From the NCBI GenBank assembly GCA_018648655.1, contig JABGQV010000100.1:1-37619 (forward strand): a stretch of DNA of 37,619 bases, given 5' to 3'. A program made the position numbers and the translations under genes. The notes below the pieces were generated by a model. The model had not been told where the DNA came from and did not search any database. It saw only the letters and a list, made by a program, of their open reading frames with translations. Shown here piece after piece: positions 25,119 through 33,181 of this stretch (positions are counted from its first letter, which is position 1; every line of letters begins with the position of its first letter). This stretch comes from Anaerolineae bacterium (GTDB taxonomy: Bacteria > Chloroflexota > Anaerolineae > Anaerolineales > Villigracilaceae).

Positions 25119-27974
25119 CTACTTTTCTCTTTCCGCTTCTATAATCATCTTCCATAACTTGATTTCATCATAAGAAACTTCTTCGCTTAACGCGTTAAAG
25201 ATTGTGCTTAAAAAACCATCATTATGTTCCTCAAAAGCGTCTATCACGCGCTGGCCATCTTTGGCTGATAATTTACTCATTTTTTTTAGATATTCGGCGT
25301 TGATTTTGCGCCCATCTGTTAGAGATTTTTGAAGGTGTCCAAAAATAGTGCCGGGTTTGAAGCCCATCCCTTCGGCAATTTCTTCGATGCTTTTCCCGGC
25401 CTGAAATTGCTCCCAGACATATTCGCTACGTTCTCGCCCTTTTTTGGATGAAAGACGTTTTCTCGCACGTGGTTTTTGCTTGCTGAGGGCTTTAATATCA
25501 TTCTCCTCGCAATAGGCTTGGATTACTGGTAAAAACTGCGGCGCATATTCTGTAGCCTTCCTGCCACCAACGCCATAAATCTGACGCAAATCTGCTTCGC
25601 TGTGCGGGAAGTAACTCGCCATCTCAACCAGTGTGCGATCCTGAAAAATCACATAAGGCGGGATATTCTTCTGGCTGGCTAATTCGCCGCGTAAAACACG
25701 TAATTTTTCAAAGAGGCCTTTATCATATTTTTTGCTTTCAGGCGCGGAAGATTTTATAAAGCCTTTGTCTACTTTTGCCCAAACTTCTTTGCCATTTAGT
25801 ACTTCTTCTCCCCTTTCAGTAATGGCTAAGGAGCCGTGTGGCTTGGTGCGCTTTAATAGTCTTAAACGTATAAATTGAATAGAGATATGCTGCCAATACT
25901 CTTTGGTATATTCTTTGCCTTGCTCGTAAGTGGAGATTTTCTCGTGTCCAAACTTAATCACTTTTTTGGCACGTGAGCCGCGCAATATGTCAATTAGATG
26001 TGCGGAACCGAATATTTGTTTGGTTTCGAGGGATGTTTTAACGAAGAGAAGTGCGGGGGCAGTCAGGTTTTCTTTAGCGGTAGCAAGTTCAGGGCGGGCG
26101 TGATCCGTTTGCCCTTCATCTAAACAATTATCACAGGCTTTACAGTTTTCGCCCTGATATTTCTCGCCAAAATAATCCAAAAGGGGAAGTCGCCGACAGT
26201 TTAGGGCATCCACAAAAGCAAGCAAAGCATCGAGACGAGTCTCGGCACCTGCGCGCAACTCTGGGGCATTTTGCGAAATAAAATATCGAATTGTACGGAC
26301 ATCGGAATAGGAAAAAAGGAGCAGGCAATCGGCGGGGAGACCATCGCGCCCCGCTCGCCCGATTTGCTGATAGTAGCTCTCGATATTTTTGGGGAGGTCG
26401 TAGTGGAGGATAAAGCGGACATTGGATTTATTGATACCCATCCCAAAAGCGACGGTGGCGATGATGATGAGATTGTCTTCGTATCGAAAACGGCGTTGAT
26501 GGGCGCGGCGGGTGGCAGAATCCATGCCCGCGTGATAGGGCAAAACGGGGAAGCCCTCGTTCTGGAGTTGGTCGGTGAGATTATCGACATTATCGCGGGT
26601 GCTGCAATAAATAATGCCTGCTTCTTTTTTATGTTGGTTGAGAAAATCGCGTGTTTGTACCACACCTGCCACTTTGTCGGAAACGCTTAAGGAGAGATTT
26701 GGGCGGTCAAAGCTTCCTGTGAACTCATTTGCGTCTGCAATTTCTAGGCTTTTCTTAATATCTGCGCGCACGCGGCGGGTGGCGGTGGCGGTGAGCGCGA
26801 GGATGGTAGCTTGGGGCAATTTACGCCGCAAAGTATTCAGTTGACGATATTCGGGACGAAAATCATGTCCCCATTCGGAGATACAATGGGCTTCGTCAAT
26901 TACGATGGCTTCTACGCGGCTATTTTCTAAGAGCGCGATCGTTTCTGGACGCAGAAGGGTTTCTGGCGCACCGTAGAGCAAATTTATTTCCCCGCGCTGC
27001 ACTTGCCCAACCGCTTGCCCGTACTCGGCGTGCGTGAGGGTGCTATTCAAATAAAGTGCAGGAATGCCCCATTCTTGTAACTCTAAAACTTGGTCTTCCA
27101 TGAGAGAAATTAGGGGAGAGACAACTACCGTTAGTCCGCTAAAGATAGTTGCAGGCAGTTGATAGCAAAGCGATTTTCCGCTGCCGGTTGGCATGACAGC
27201 CAGAGAATCACGTTTTTTAAGGACGTTTAGGATGATCTCTTCTTGTAGGGCGCGAAATTCTGGGTAGCTAAATTTTTCTTGAAGGATTTCTTTGATGTGT
27301 AACCCAGCCTCTGAGCGGAGACGTAGCGATAGCGGAGGCGTAGATGAAGAGCGATTCTTATTGATATCGTCCTTCGACTGCGCTTCGCTCCGCTCAGGAA
27401 CTGGGGTGTGGTTTGCTTCCTCTGTGCCTGCAAATGAGTCAATATCATCTAATGGATTGATTCTCCCCCCATCGGGGGGAGATGCCCGAAGGGCAGAGGG
27501 GGGCTGAGATAGCCGCAGCAGGGCATCTTTTTGTGAAATGAGAGCATCACTTTCGTCAATATGGAGAACTTCTATTCCCTCTTCTGTGAGTGTTTTTCCA
27601 ATCAGATGTGTGCGATGGCAGTTTTCTGGTTTTCCTTCGCTACACATTAGCATAACACGATTTCCCTGTGCGCTGGCTTTATGAAGGCGTTGAATGCCCT
27701 CTTGATAGGAAGGAGTTTGCGCAATTTTTTCGTAGTCTGCATTTTCTTCCTCTTCGGGCTTTCCGCCTAAAGTATCACCCATGAAAAGATAGCGAATATT
27801 ATTTTTCTCTAGAAATTCTTTCAGAGTCTCTTTAGAGAATTCTGGCTTATAGCTTGAGTAGGGTTGACTACGCACATCTAGCAAATAATATATATCATTT
27901 GCTTTTAGCGTGTGCAAGACTTCATCGATTTCACGTGCACCGTATCCGATTGTGTAGATGGGGGTTTTTGGCAT
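25119..27974 (-). CDS. recQ: DUF488 domain fused to RecQ DNA helicase
   Basis: This 951-residue protein has three parts. Residues 1-145 are a DUF488 domain (YTIGYG, LLDVRSQPYS, and CSEGKPENCHR with Cys111 and Cys119). Residues 146-226 are a low-conservation linker, mostly encoded by three repeat-like DNA sequences. RecQ proper begins near 227: Walker A PTGSGKS (262-268), DEAH (360-363), an aromatic-rich ISEWGHDFRPEY, then QQIGRAGRDG, a four-Cys zinc region ending CKACDNC, a winged-helix RQC domain, an HRDC domain (FQDRTLVEMASYFP), and a C-terminal helix-turn-helix (IEEIAEGMGFKPGTIFGHL). RecQ is a 3'-5' helicase in recombination repair. DUF488 has no settled function. The ATG has only a weak ribosome site. 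It is the first gene of a minus-strand string and is divergent from the MFS gene. Confidence 0.92.
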   Translation of the reverse strand: MPKTPIYTIGYGAREIDEVLHTLKANDIYYLLDVRSQPYSSYKPEFSKETLKEFLEKNNIRYLFMGDTLGGKPEEEENADYEKIAQTPSYQEGIQRLHKASAQGNRVMLMCSEGKPENCHRTHLIGKTLTEEGIEVLHIDESDALISQKDALLRLSQPPSALRASPPDGGRINPLDDIDSFAGTEEANHTPVPERSEAQSKDDINKNRSSSTPPLSLRLRSEAGLHIKEILQEKFSYPEFRALQEEIILNVLKKRDSLAVMPTGSGKSLCYQLPATIFSGLTVVVSPLISLMEDQVLELQEWGIPALYLNSTLTHAEYGQAVGQVQRGEINLLYGAPETLLRPETIALLENSRVEAIVIDEAHCISEWGHDFRPEYRQLNTLRRKLPQATILALTATATRRVRADIKKSLEIADANEFTGSFDRPNLSLSVSDKVAGVVQTRDFLNQHKKEAGIIYCSTRDNVDNLTDQLQNEGFPVLPYHAGMDSATRRAHQRRFRYEDNLIIIATVAFGMGINKSNVRFILHYDLPKNIESYYQQIGRAGRDGLPADCLLLFSYSDVRTIRYFISQNAPELRAGAETRLDALLAFVDALNCRRLPLLDYFGEKYQGENCKACDNCLDEGQTDHARPELATAKENLTAPALLFVKTSLETKQIFGSAHLIDILRGSRAKKVIKFGHEKISTYEQGKEYTKEYWQHISIQFIRLRLLKRTKPHGSLAITERGEEVLNGKEVWAKVDKGFIKSSAPESKKYDKGLFEKLRVLRGELASQKNIPPYVIFQDRTLVEMASYFPHSEADLRQIYGVGGRKATEYAPQFLPVIQAYCEENDIKALSKQKPRARKRLSSKKGRERSEYVWEQFQAGKSIEEIAEGMGFKPGTIFGHLQKSLTDGRKINAEYLKKMSKLSAKDGQRVIDAFEEHNDGFLSTIFNALSEEVSYDEIKLWKMIIEAEREK
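27306..27343 (-). repeat. Palindromic repeat-like element C inside recQ
   Basis: GCCTCTGAGCGGAG begins and AGCGATAGCGGAGGC ends a short inverted-repeat element (about seven terminal pairs, one G-T). It is read in frame as the linker around SLRLRSEAG. Only one copy is seen in the window. Confidence 0.45.
27367..27404 (-). repeat. Palindromic repeat-like element B inside recQ
   Basis: CGTCCTTCGACTGCGC followed by TTCGCTCCGCTCAGGAAC is an imperfect palindrome of a type I recall as widespread in bacterial genomes. It is read in frame as the linker around PVPERSEAQSKDD. One copy in this window. Confidence 0.5.
27459..27504 (-). repeat. Palindromic repeat family A, copy inside recQ
   Basis: The plus strand reads TTCTCCCCCCATCGGGGGGA and then GATGCCCGAAGGGCAGAGGG. 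It is the reverse complement of the tatD copy with pairing-preserving changes. It is translated from the opposite element strand to that used in tatD, giving PPSALRASPPDGGR. Confidence 0.85.
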
Positions 27975-28027
27975 ATTTTCTCTAAATTTTTGTGATTAAA
28001 ATCAAAATTATTGTACCACTCGGCAAC

Positions 28028-28056
28028 TTGTTAGTTCTTGGTTGCGGTCGTACAAT
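28028..28056 (+). promoter_or_regulatory. Candidate promoter of the MFS gene
   Basis: TTGTTA and TACAAT are separated by 17 bases, 29 bases before the preferred ATG at 28085. This placement supports the shorter gene start, since an earlier start would lie upstream of the transcript. Confidence 0.45.
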
Positions 28057-28084
28057 GGCTCAATATTTTAGTATTGGAGCTTCA

Positions 28085-29302
28085 ATGAATTCAAACGATA
28101 AACGTAATTTCGCGGGCGGTATTTGGCATGGTGGCATTCTTGCAATCGGGAACTCTCTCGTTCGGCCGACGACGGTTATTTCTGCATTAATTGTTCAGCT
28201 AACTGGCTCTACAATTTGGGTTGGTGGCCTTTCTACAGTGCTTACGGTGGCGGGCACGCTACCGCAAATTTTTGTCGCGCGCTGGCTGGAGCCAAAGAAA
28301 CGGAAAATGCCTTACCTGATGCTCGCTATTTATCTGCGCGTAGCCAGTTGGGGTGTGCTTGCGTGGATGATTCATGCTATTGGTGCAGAGCAGCCTAATC
28401 TTATTGCGTGGGCATTAATTATTTTATTGGCAGTTTTTTATGCAGGTGGTGGTCTGGGAAATATCCCCTTTACCGACATTATTGGCAAAGTTATCCCTCT
28501 CCCTCGGCGGGGAGCCTTTTTCGGATGGCGCGGCGCCTTAGCAGGGCCGCTTTCAGTTGGCGCGGCAATGCTCGCACAACGCATTCTGGCAAATGTGGAA
28601 TATCCTGACAATTACGCGATCCTTTTCGGATTAGCCGCTGCTTTACTCGCTCTCGCATCGCTGGGATTTTGGGTCATCCGTGAGCCAGATTCGGATGTAA
28701 AGGACGTGCGCCCTCAAGCGTGGTCTGCCTACTGGAGCGACGTGGCGCGCGCATCCCTACACTTGAAGCCGTTGGTCATCACCGAGTTGCTGACAGGCTT
28801 CTCGTTAATGGCTCTCCCCTTCTATGTTGTCTACGCCAAAGCTGATTTAGGCGCACCCCTCGCCGCTGCAACAGGATGGTATCTCATAGCACAAGTGGGT
28901 GGTGGATTTGTCTCTAATTTCCTCTGGGCGCGCCTCGTGGATCGCTACGATAGCCGCATGATGCTCTTTATCTGTGCCGGGGTTGCCGCAATTACACCTT
29001 TGCTAGCTATTTTTGTGAGCCAATGGGGCTGGGAAGCATTAATCCCTATTTTCTTTTTGGCTGGGTCTACCTTTAACGGTCGCCGCGTGGGGTTTCAAAC
29101 GATGCTTCTCGAAGTTGCCCCCGATGCGCAGCGCGGCACCTATGCGGGAATTAACTCTCTGCTTTCTTTGCCAATCGCCTTTTTGCCTTTGGCGGCAGGT
29201 GCATTACTAAAAGTGATTTCTTATCCGACCCTTTTTATTATTACAGCTCTTTTTGTTGGTTTGGGTGCGGCGTCAACATTTTGGTTGCCGAAAGGGAAAT
29301 AG
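28085..29302 (+). CDS. Major facilitator superfamily transporter
   Basis: This polytopic inner-membrane carrier of about 405 residues has roughly 12 hydrophobic segments, with a charged central loop (REPDSDVKDVRPQAW). Motif-like charged turns occur in RWLEPKKRKMPY after the second helix and ARLVDRYDSRMM in the second half, both typical of the MFS. The substrate cannot be told. An open frame runs back to 27992, but GGAG lies six bases before the ATG at 28085 and a candidate promoter overlaps the upstream part, so I chose 28085 (MNSNDKRNFAGG). It is a single-gene transcript divergent from recQ. Confidence 0.82.
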   Translation: MNSNDKRNFAGGIWHGGILAIGNSLVRPTTVISALIVQLTGSTIWVGGLSTVLTVAGTLPQIFVARWLEPKKRKMPYLMLAIYLRVASWGVLAWMIHAIGAEQPNLIAWALIILLAVFYAGGGLGNIPFTDIIGKVIPLPRRGAFFGWRGALAGPLSVGAAMLAQRILANVEYPDNYAILFGLAAALLALASLGFWVIREPDSDVKDVRPQAWSAYWSDVARASLHLKPLVITELLTGFSLMALPFYVVYAKADLGAPLAAATGWYLIAQVGGGFVSNFLWARLVDRYDSRMMLFICAGVAAITPLLAIFVSQWGWEALIPIFFLAGSTFNGRRVGFQTMLLEVAPDAQRGTYAGINSLLSLPIAFLPLAAGALLKVISYPTLFIITALFVGLGAASTFWLPKGK

Positions 29303-29317
29303 AAAAGATTTAATAAA

Positions 29318-29350
29318 AAATGGCAGTCACCTTCAAGATGACTGCCATTT
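29318..29350. terminator. Bidirectional terminator between MFS and xdhD-like genes
   Basis: The 12-base stem AAATGGCAGTCA pairs with TGACTGCCATTT; flanking A-rich and T-rich runs permit termination on both strands of these convergent genes. Confidence 0.9.
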
Positions 29351-29371
29351 CGTTTTTATACAGCTAAGATT

Positions 29372-32233
29372 CTAATTTTCTTGCATCGCCTTCCAAACTT
29401 TCTCTGGCGTAACGGGATTTGCGTCAATATCTACGCCTACCGCGTTTTTCACTGCGTTCGCGACTGCTGGGGCAACCCCATCTAGGGGAATCTCTGCGAC
29501 CGCTTTCACGCCAAAGGGGTGACTTTCTTCAAAGGTTTCTACGAAGATAACCTCGAGTTCGGGCATCTCATCGGCTTGGAAGATATGGTAATCGCCAAAG
29601 TCTTTTTCACGGGCTTCACCTTTTTCGTTATAGACCATCTCCTCGCAAACTGCGTATCCGAGAGCTTGAGTCATGCCGCCTTCGATTTGTCCGCTGGCGG
29701 CGATGGGGTTAACAATCACACCACCATCAACAGCCATGAGTAATTTGTCTACAGTAATTTGACCCGTTTCGGTGTCTACAGTCACTTCGGCGAATTGAGC
29801 AGCGAAGGGCGGAGGTGATGATGGGGAAACGTAGGATGCTACAGCCATAATCTGTTCTTGTTCATTGCGATGTAGGGTGTCAAGTGCAATTTCACTTAAC
29901 GAGACCAAGCGTCCATCAGGAGCGACAGCGTGCTTATCCTTCAAGAGAATATCTACATCGGCTTCCAATTCTAGCATTTTTCTAGCGCGAATCTTAATCC
30001 GCTCTGCTACTTTTTCTGCTGCTTTTGTGACCGCTGCGCCCGAAACATAGGTGGTAGATGAAGCGTATGCGCCCACATCAAAGGGTGTGAAATCGGTGTC
30101 GGATGAGTAGGCAATGATGTCGTGGGTGGGCACACCGAGCACTTCTGCTGCCATTTGTGCCAGCACAGTGTCTGAACCAGTACCAAGATCGGTTGCGCCG
30201 ACGAGCATATTGAAGGAGCCATCATCGTTCATCTTCAAGGATGCGCCGCCCATATCGAGATAGGGAATTGCAGTGCCTTGCATGGCGGTCGTGATGCCGA
30301 TACCGCGCTTTTTGGTAGGGCTGAGATTTTGCCAAGCTTCATTATTATGTTTTTTATCCCAGTCAACTGCTGCTTTGCCTCGCGCCACACATTCTTCTAG
30401 CCCAATGGTGTGAATAATTTCGGGGCGTGGCTCTCTGCCTTCGTTCCATGCGGTGCTAAAGGGGTGATATTCGCCGGGGCGCAGGGCGTTTTTCATGCGG
30501 AAATCAATCGGGTCAAAGTCCATCTTTACTGCAATCTTTTCAAGATGGCGGTCAAGTGCCCAATAGCCTTGTGGCACACCATAGCCTCTATAAGCACCAG
30601 ATGGTGGGCGGTTTGTGTACACAATATCGGCATGAAAACGGATATTGGGGTTTTCGCGATATTTGCCAGCACCCACATAAAGCGCGAGCGATTTATGCCC
30701 AGTATTGCCTGTTACGGTGAGGGCGTGTGCGCCATTTGCGCCTGCGTCTGAGAGGATTTTCATTTCATTGGCGGTGATTGTGCCGTCTTTGAGTACGCCT
30801 GTTTTCATCCAGATTTTCATTGGGTGGCGTGAGCGGCTGGCAATAAATTCTTCTTCTCGGCTGGCTTCGTGCATCACGGGGCGGCCTGTTGCAATTGTCA
30901 AATGGGCGGCAATATCTTCGACTTGCACCTCTTGCTTTCCGCCAAATCCGCCCCCAACGCGGGGTTTGACGACTCGAATTCTTTTTATAGGCAATCCCAA
31001 AACAGGAGCCAACATGCGCCGCGCGTGGAAGGGCACTTGAGTGCTTGTGCGGATAACCAAACGGTCGTCTTCGTCCCAATATGTAATACAAACGTGAGGC
31101 TCAATATGTGCTTGTTGCACCTTTGAGACTTCGTAAACGCCTTCAAAAACCTCATCTGCTTCGGCGAACCCTTTTTCTACATCACCGATATCAATGCGGA
31201 TTTCTGCCGCGAGATTCTTCGATGCGTCTGAATCGGCAAAATCTACATATTCAGTTTCATCATGCAGAATAGGTGCGCCGGGTTTCATGGATTCTTCAAT
31301 ATCTAATAGGATGGGAAGTAAATCATATTCGACTTCGATCATGCTTAGGGCTTGCTTGGCGATCTCGGGTGTTTCTGCGGCGACAAACGCGACTCTGTCC
31401 CCAACAAAACGAACTTTCGTATCTAATGAGAAGGTGTCCAATGGGCCTGGGATTGGGTCGGATTGCCCTGCTGTTGACCAAACCACGCGGGGAATATCTT
31501 CGTGCGTTAATACTGCCACAACACCAGGGATTGCGCGGGCTTTACTGGCATCAATAGATTTGATTATGGCGTGGGCGTGCGGTGATTTCAAAACTTTTGC
31601 GTGGAGCAAATCGCGAATTTCAAAATCTGCCACAAAAGCAGATTTCCCTTGCGCGAGCTTTACTGCGTCTAATTTCTTTTCTGATTTTCCTACTCTTTTA
31701 TAGTCTTTTTTTACTTCAACGATATTTACATGGAGTGGCTCAACTTCTTCGCCGCGCATTTTTGCCGCGGCGCGCATAACAGCCTCAACGGGTTTAACAT
31801 AGCCTGTTGCACGTGATAAAACGCCGCCCATCGCCGCACGAACTGTATCCACATCGGGAGCAGGATTTTCGTCAAGGAGGGCTTTCGCGGTCAGAATCTG
31901 GGCGGGGGTATAGTATCCGCCTTGAATCGCACCAGTCTCGATAAATGCCTCTTGAATCGGATGCAATCCTTCTGTTTTCTTCCAGCCTTGGTCAGGATGT
32001 TCACCGAGAGACTCTACAGTGAGAATTTCATGCCCTTCTGCTTGAGCAGTGAGCATAGAGCCGGCATTGACAACTTTGCCATCGAAGAGAATCGTGTCTG
32101 AGCCTGAATAGCCATGCTCATCGCCGAAGCGGACGCTATGATAGCCAAGCGCGCGCAGGGTGGTGAGCAGGGTGTCGCCAGGGAGGGCAGTAGCTAAGTG
32201 GGTTTTATTATTGACTTTTAGGGTGATATTCAT
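29372..32233 (-). CDS. xdhD: XdhD-like molybdenum hydroxylase with cysteine-less ferredoxin-like domain
   Basis: This 953-residue protein has a ferredoxin-like plus helical domain (1-160) fused to the molybdopterin-binding subunit of the xanthine dehydrogenase/aldehyde oxidase family. In the first part, positions that normally hold eight [2Fe-2S] cysteines are Asp38, Ser43, Asp46, Gly58, Gly105, Tyr108, Ser140 and Ala142, while the surroundings are clearly homologous (RFGDEHGYSGSDTILFDGK, GAIQGGYYTP, LSRATGY). As I recall, E. coli XdhD (YgfN) has a similar fused, cysteine-less layout, so this is probably a family trait and not decay. The Mo part is intact: RVGGGFGGKQE, PSGAYRGYG, DLGTGSDTV, and the catalytic Glu914 before GVAPAVANA. 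Substrate is a purine or other heterocycle by family; electron transfer must use another partner. No FAD subunit lies nearby. Confidence 0.88.
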   Translation of the reverse strand: MNITLKVNNKTHLATALPGDTLLTTLRALGYHSVRFGDEHGYSGSDTILFDGKVVNAGSMLTAQAEGHEILTVESLGEHPDQGWKKTEGLHPIQEAFIETGAIQGGYYTPAQILTAKALLDENPAPDVDTVRAAMGGVLSRATGYVKPVEAVMRAAAKMRGEEVEPLHVNIVEVKKDYKRVGKSEKKLDAVKLAQGKSAFVADFEIRDLLHAKVLKSPHAHAIIKSIDASKARAIPGVVAVLTHEDIPRVVWSTAGQSDPIPGPLDTFSLDTKVRFVGDRVAFVAAETPEIAKQALSMIEVEYDLLPILLDIEESMKPGAPILHDETEYVDFADSDASKNLAAEIRIDIGDVEKGFAEADEVFEGVYEVSKVQQAHIEPHVCITYWDEDDRLVIRTSTQVPFHARRMLAPVLGLPIKRIRVVKPRVGGGFGGKQEVQVEDIAAHLTIATGRPVMHEASREEEFIASRSRHPMKIWMKTGVLKDGTITANEMKILSDAGANGAHALTVTGNTGHKSLALYVGAGKYRENPNIRFHADIVYTNRPPSGAYRGYGVPQGYWALDRHLEKIAVKMDFDPIDFRMKNALRPGEYHPFSTAWNEGREPRPEIIHTIGLEECVARGKAAVDWDKKHNNEAWQNLSPTKKRGIGITTAMQGTAIPYLDMGGASLKMNDDGSFNMLVGATDLGTGSDTVLAQMAAEVLGVPTHDIIAYSSDTDFTPFDVGAYASSTTYVSGAAVTKAAEKVAERIKIRARKMLELEADVDILLKDKHAVAPDGRLVSLSEIALDTLHRNEQEQIMAVASYVSPSSPPPFAAQFAEVTVDTETGQITVDKLLMAVDGGVIVNPIAASGQIEGGMTQALGYAVCEEMVYNEKGEAREKDFGDYHIFQADEMPELEVIFVETFEESHPFGVKAVAEIPLDGVAPAVANAVKNAVGVDIDANPVTPEKVWKAMQEN

Positions 32234-32346
32234 TTTATACCTCTTCGTTTTCGTTGAGTTTTTATATTCAATCTTGGCAATATTTCTTTTATATTTTTTT
32301 AGATATTATACTTTCTCTTGTGCAATTCTGACGTGCTATAAGGGCG

Positions 32347-32862
32347 CTATTCTACAGTACCAAAGCCTACTTTCTCAGGACGGATCAAAAGCATAGGCAC
32401 TTGCATATTCATTTGCGCTAAATAGGGGGTAGAAATCGTGGCGTCGTATAAAGATAGCCACGCAGAGCGTGAGACCTCAAGAGATGCGCTTAATTCGGTT
32501 TGTGTAGAAATTCGGATTTTGCTATCGATTAAAAAAGGTCCCATAGCTGCCCTAACTGGCACCATTCTTCTGTTGGCTTCCTTTTTGTCATAGTCAAGGT
32601 CTATTTCATCTTCTGGAGAAACATGAAAACCAATTATTTTATGGGTAGGAAAATAAATCTCATCAAATTTTGTCGTTTTGACTGTATCCCCTATGCGAAC
32701 TATTTGTGTTTCTTGTAAATGCAGAAAACTTGGGGCGCTATCTGTGCGAAGCATAATATGTACTCGCATCATTTCTCTAGTAATGATTTGTCCATGAAGT
32801 AATGCTTCTTCTGTATATATAACTACCGGTGTCTTTTTCTCGTCCTCATTCAATTCACGCAT
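32347..32862 (-). CDS. Conserved hypothetical protein, 171 residues
   Basis: A soluble, mixed alpha/beta protein with no signal peptide, membrane segment or catalytic motif that I recognise. The first 80 residues look beta-rich (VVIYTEEALLHGQI, RVHIMLRT, FLHLQETQIVRIGD), perhaps a small barrel. The C-terminus has MNMQVPMLLIRPEKVGFG. GGAGAAAGG lies just before the ATG, so it is well translated. It is upstream of the xdhD-like gene on the same strand with a 113-base spacer, so co-transcription is possible but not certain. Confidence 0.6.
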   Translation of the reverse strand: MRELNEDEKKTPVVIYTEEALLHGQIITREMMRVHIMLRTDSAPSFLHLQETQIVRIGDTVKTTKFDEIYFPTHKIIGFHVSPEDEIDLDYDKKEANRRMVPVRAAMGPFLIDSKIRISTQTELSASLEVSRSAWLSLYDATISTPYLAQMNMQVPMLLIRPEKVGFGTVE

Positions 32863-33181
32863 TACCTTTCTCCTTTTTAGGAATTATATAATATCCTCAT
32901 ATTATACCTCTTGCCTCGCTTTCCGTACGCGCTTATACTCATTTATATCCTCCTTAAGATTTAGCGAAGCTATTGCAGAGTGAGTGTAGCTGATTATTTA
33001 TAAGTTGGGTGGGTGGATTAATATAGTATTTGAAAAATACCCGTGTGCGGATGCTAAAACCACCGCAACGAACGTGCTTCAAACTTGCCTCTCTTTTCTC
33101 TAGCATTTTTTTATCTCAAATAGAGCAAGTCATCATTCCAACTTCCTGAAAAATTAGGAAATCAAAATAATAAGGAAATTT
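32863..33181. other. 319-base gap between divergent genes
   Basis: No coding frame is convincing. On the minus strand a TATAAT-like box at about 32902-32907 could serve the hypothetical gene. A T-run after TAGCAT near 33100 could be a weak plus-strand terminator pairing with ATGCTA near 33050, which would fit a short RNA, but the arms are far apart. The last 20 bases hold AAGGA, the recJ ribosome site. Confidence 0.35.

Noticed and set aside
27992-28084. Longer N-terminus for the MFS transporter
   Set aside because: The extra part overlaps a good promoter candidate, and the ATG at 28085 has GGAG at correct spacing.
20545-32233. XdhC and the XdhD-like enzyme as one operon
   Set aside because: They are about 8 kb apart with recQ, MscS, an MFS gene and a bidirectional terminator between; at most a functional link, not a shared transcript.
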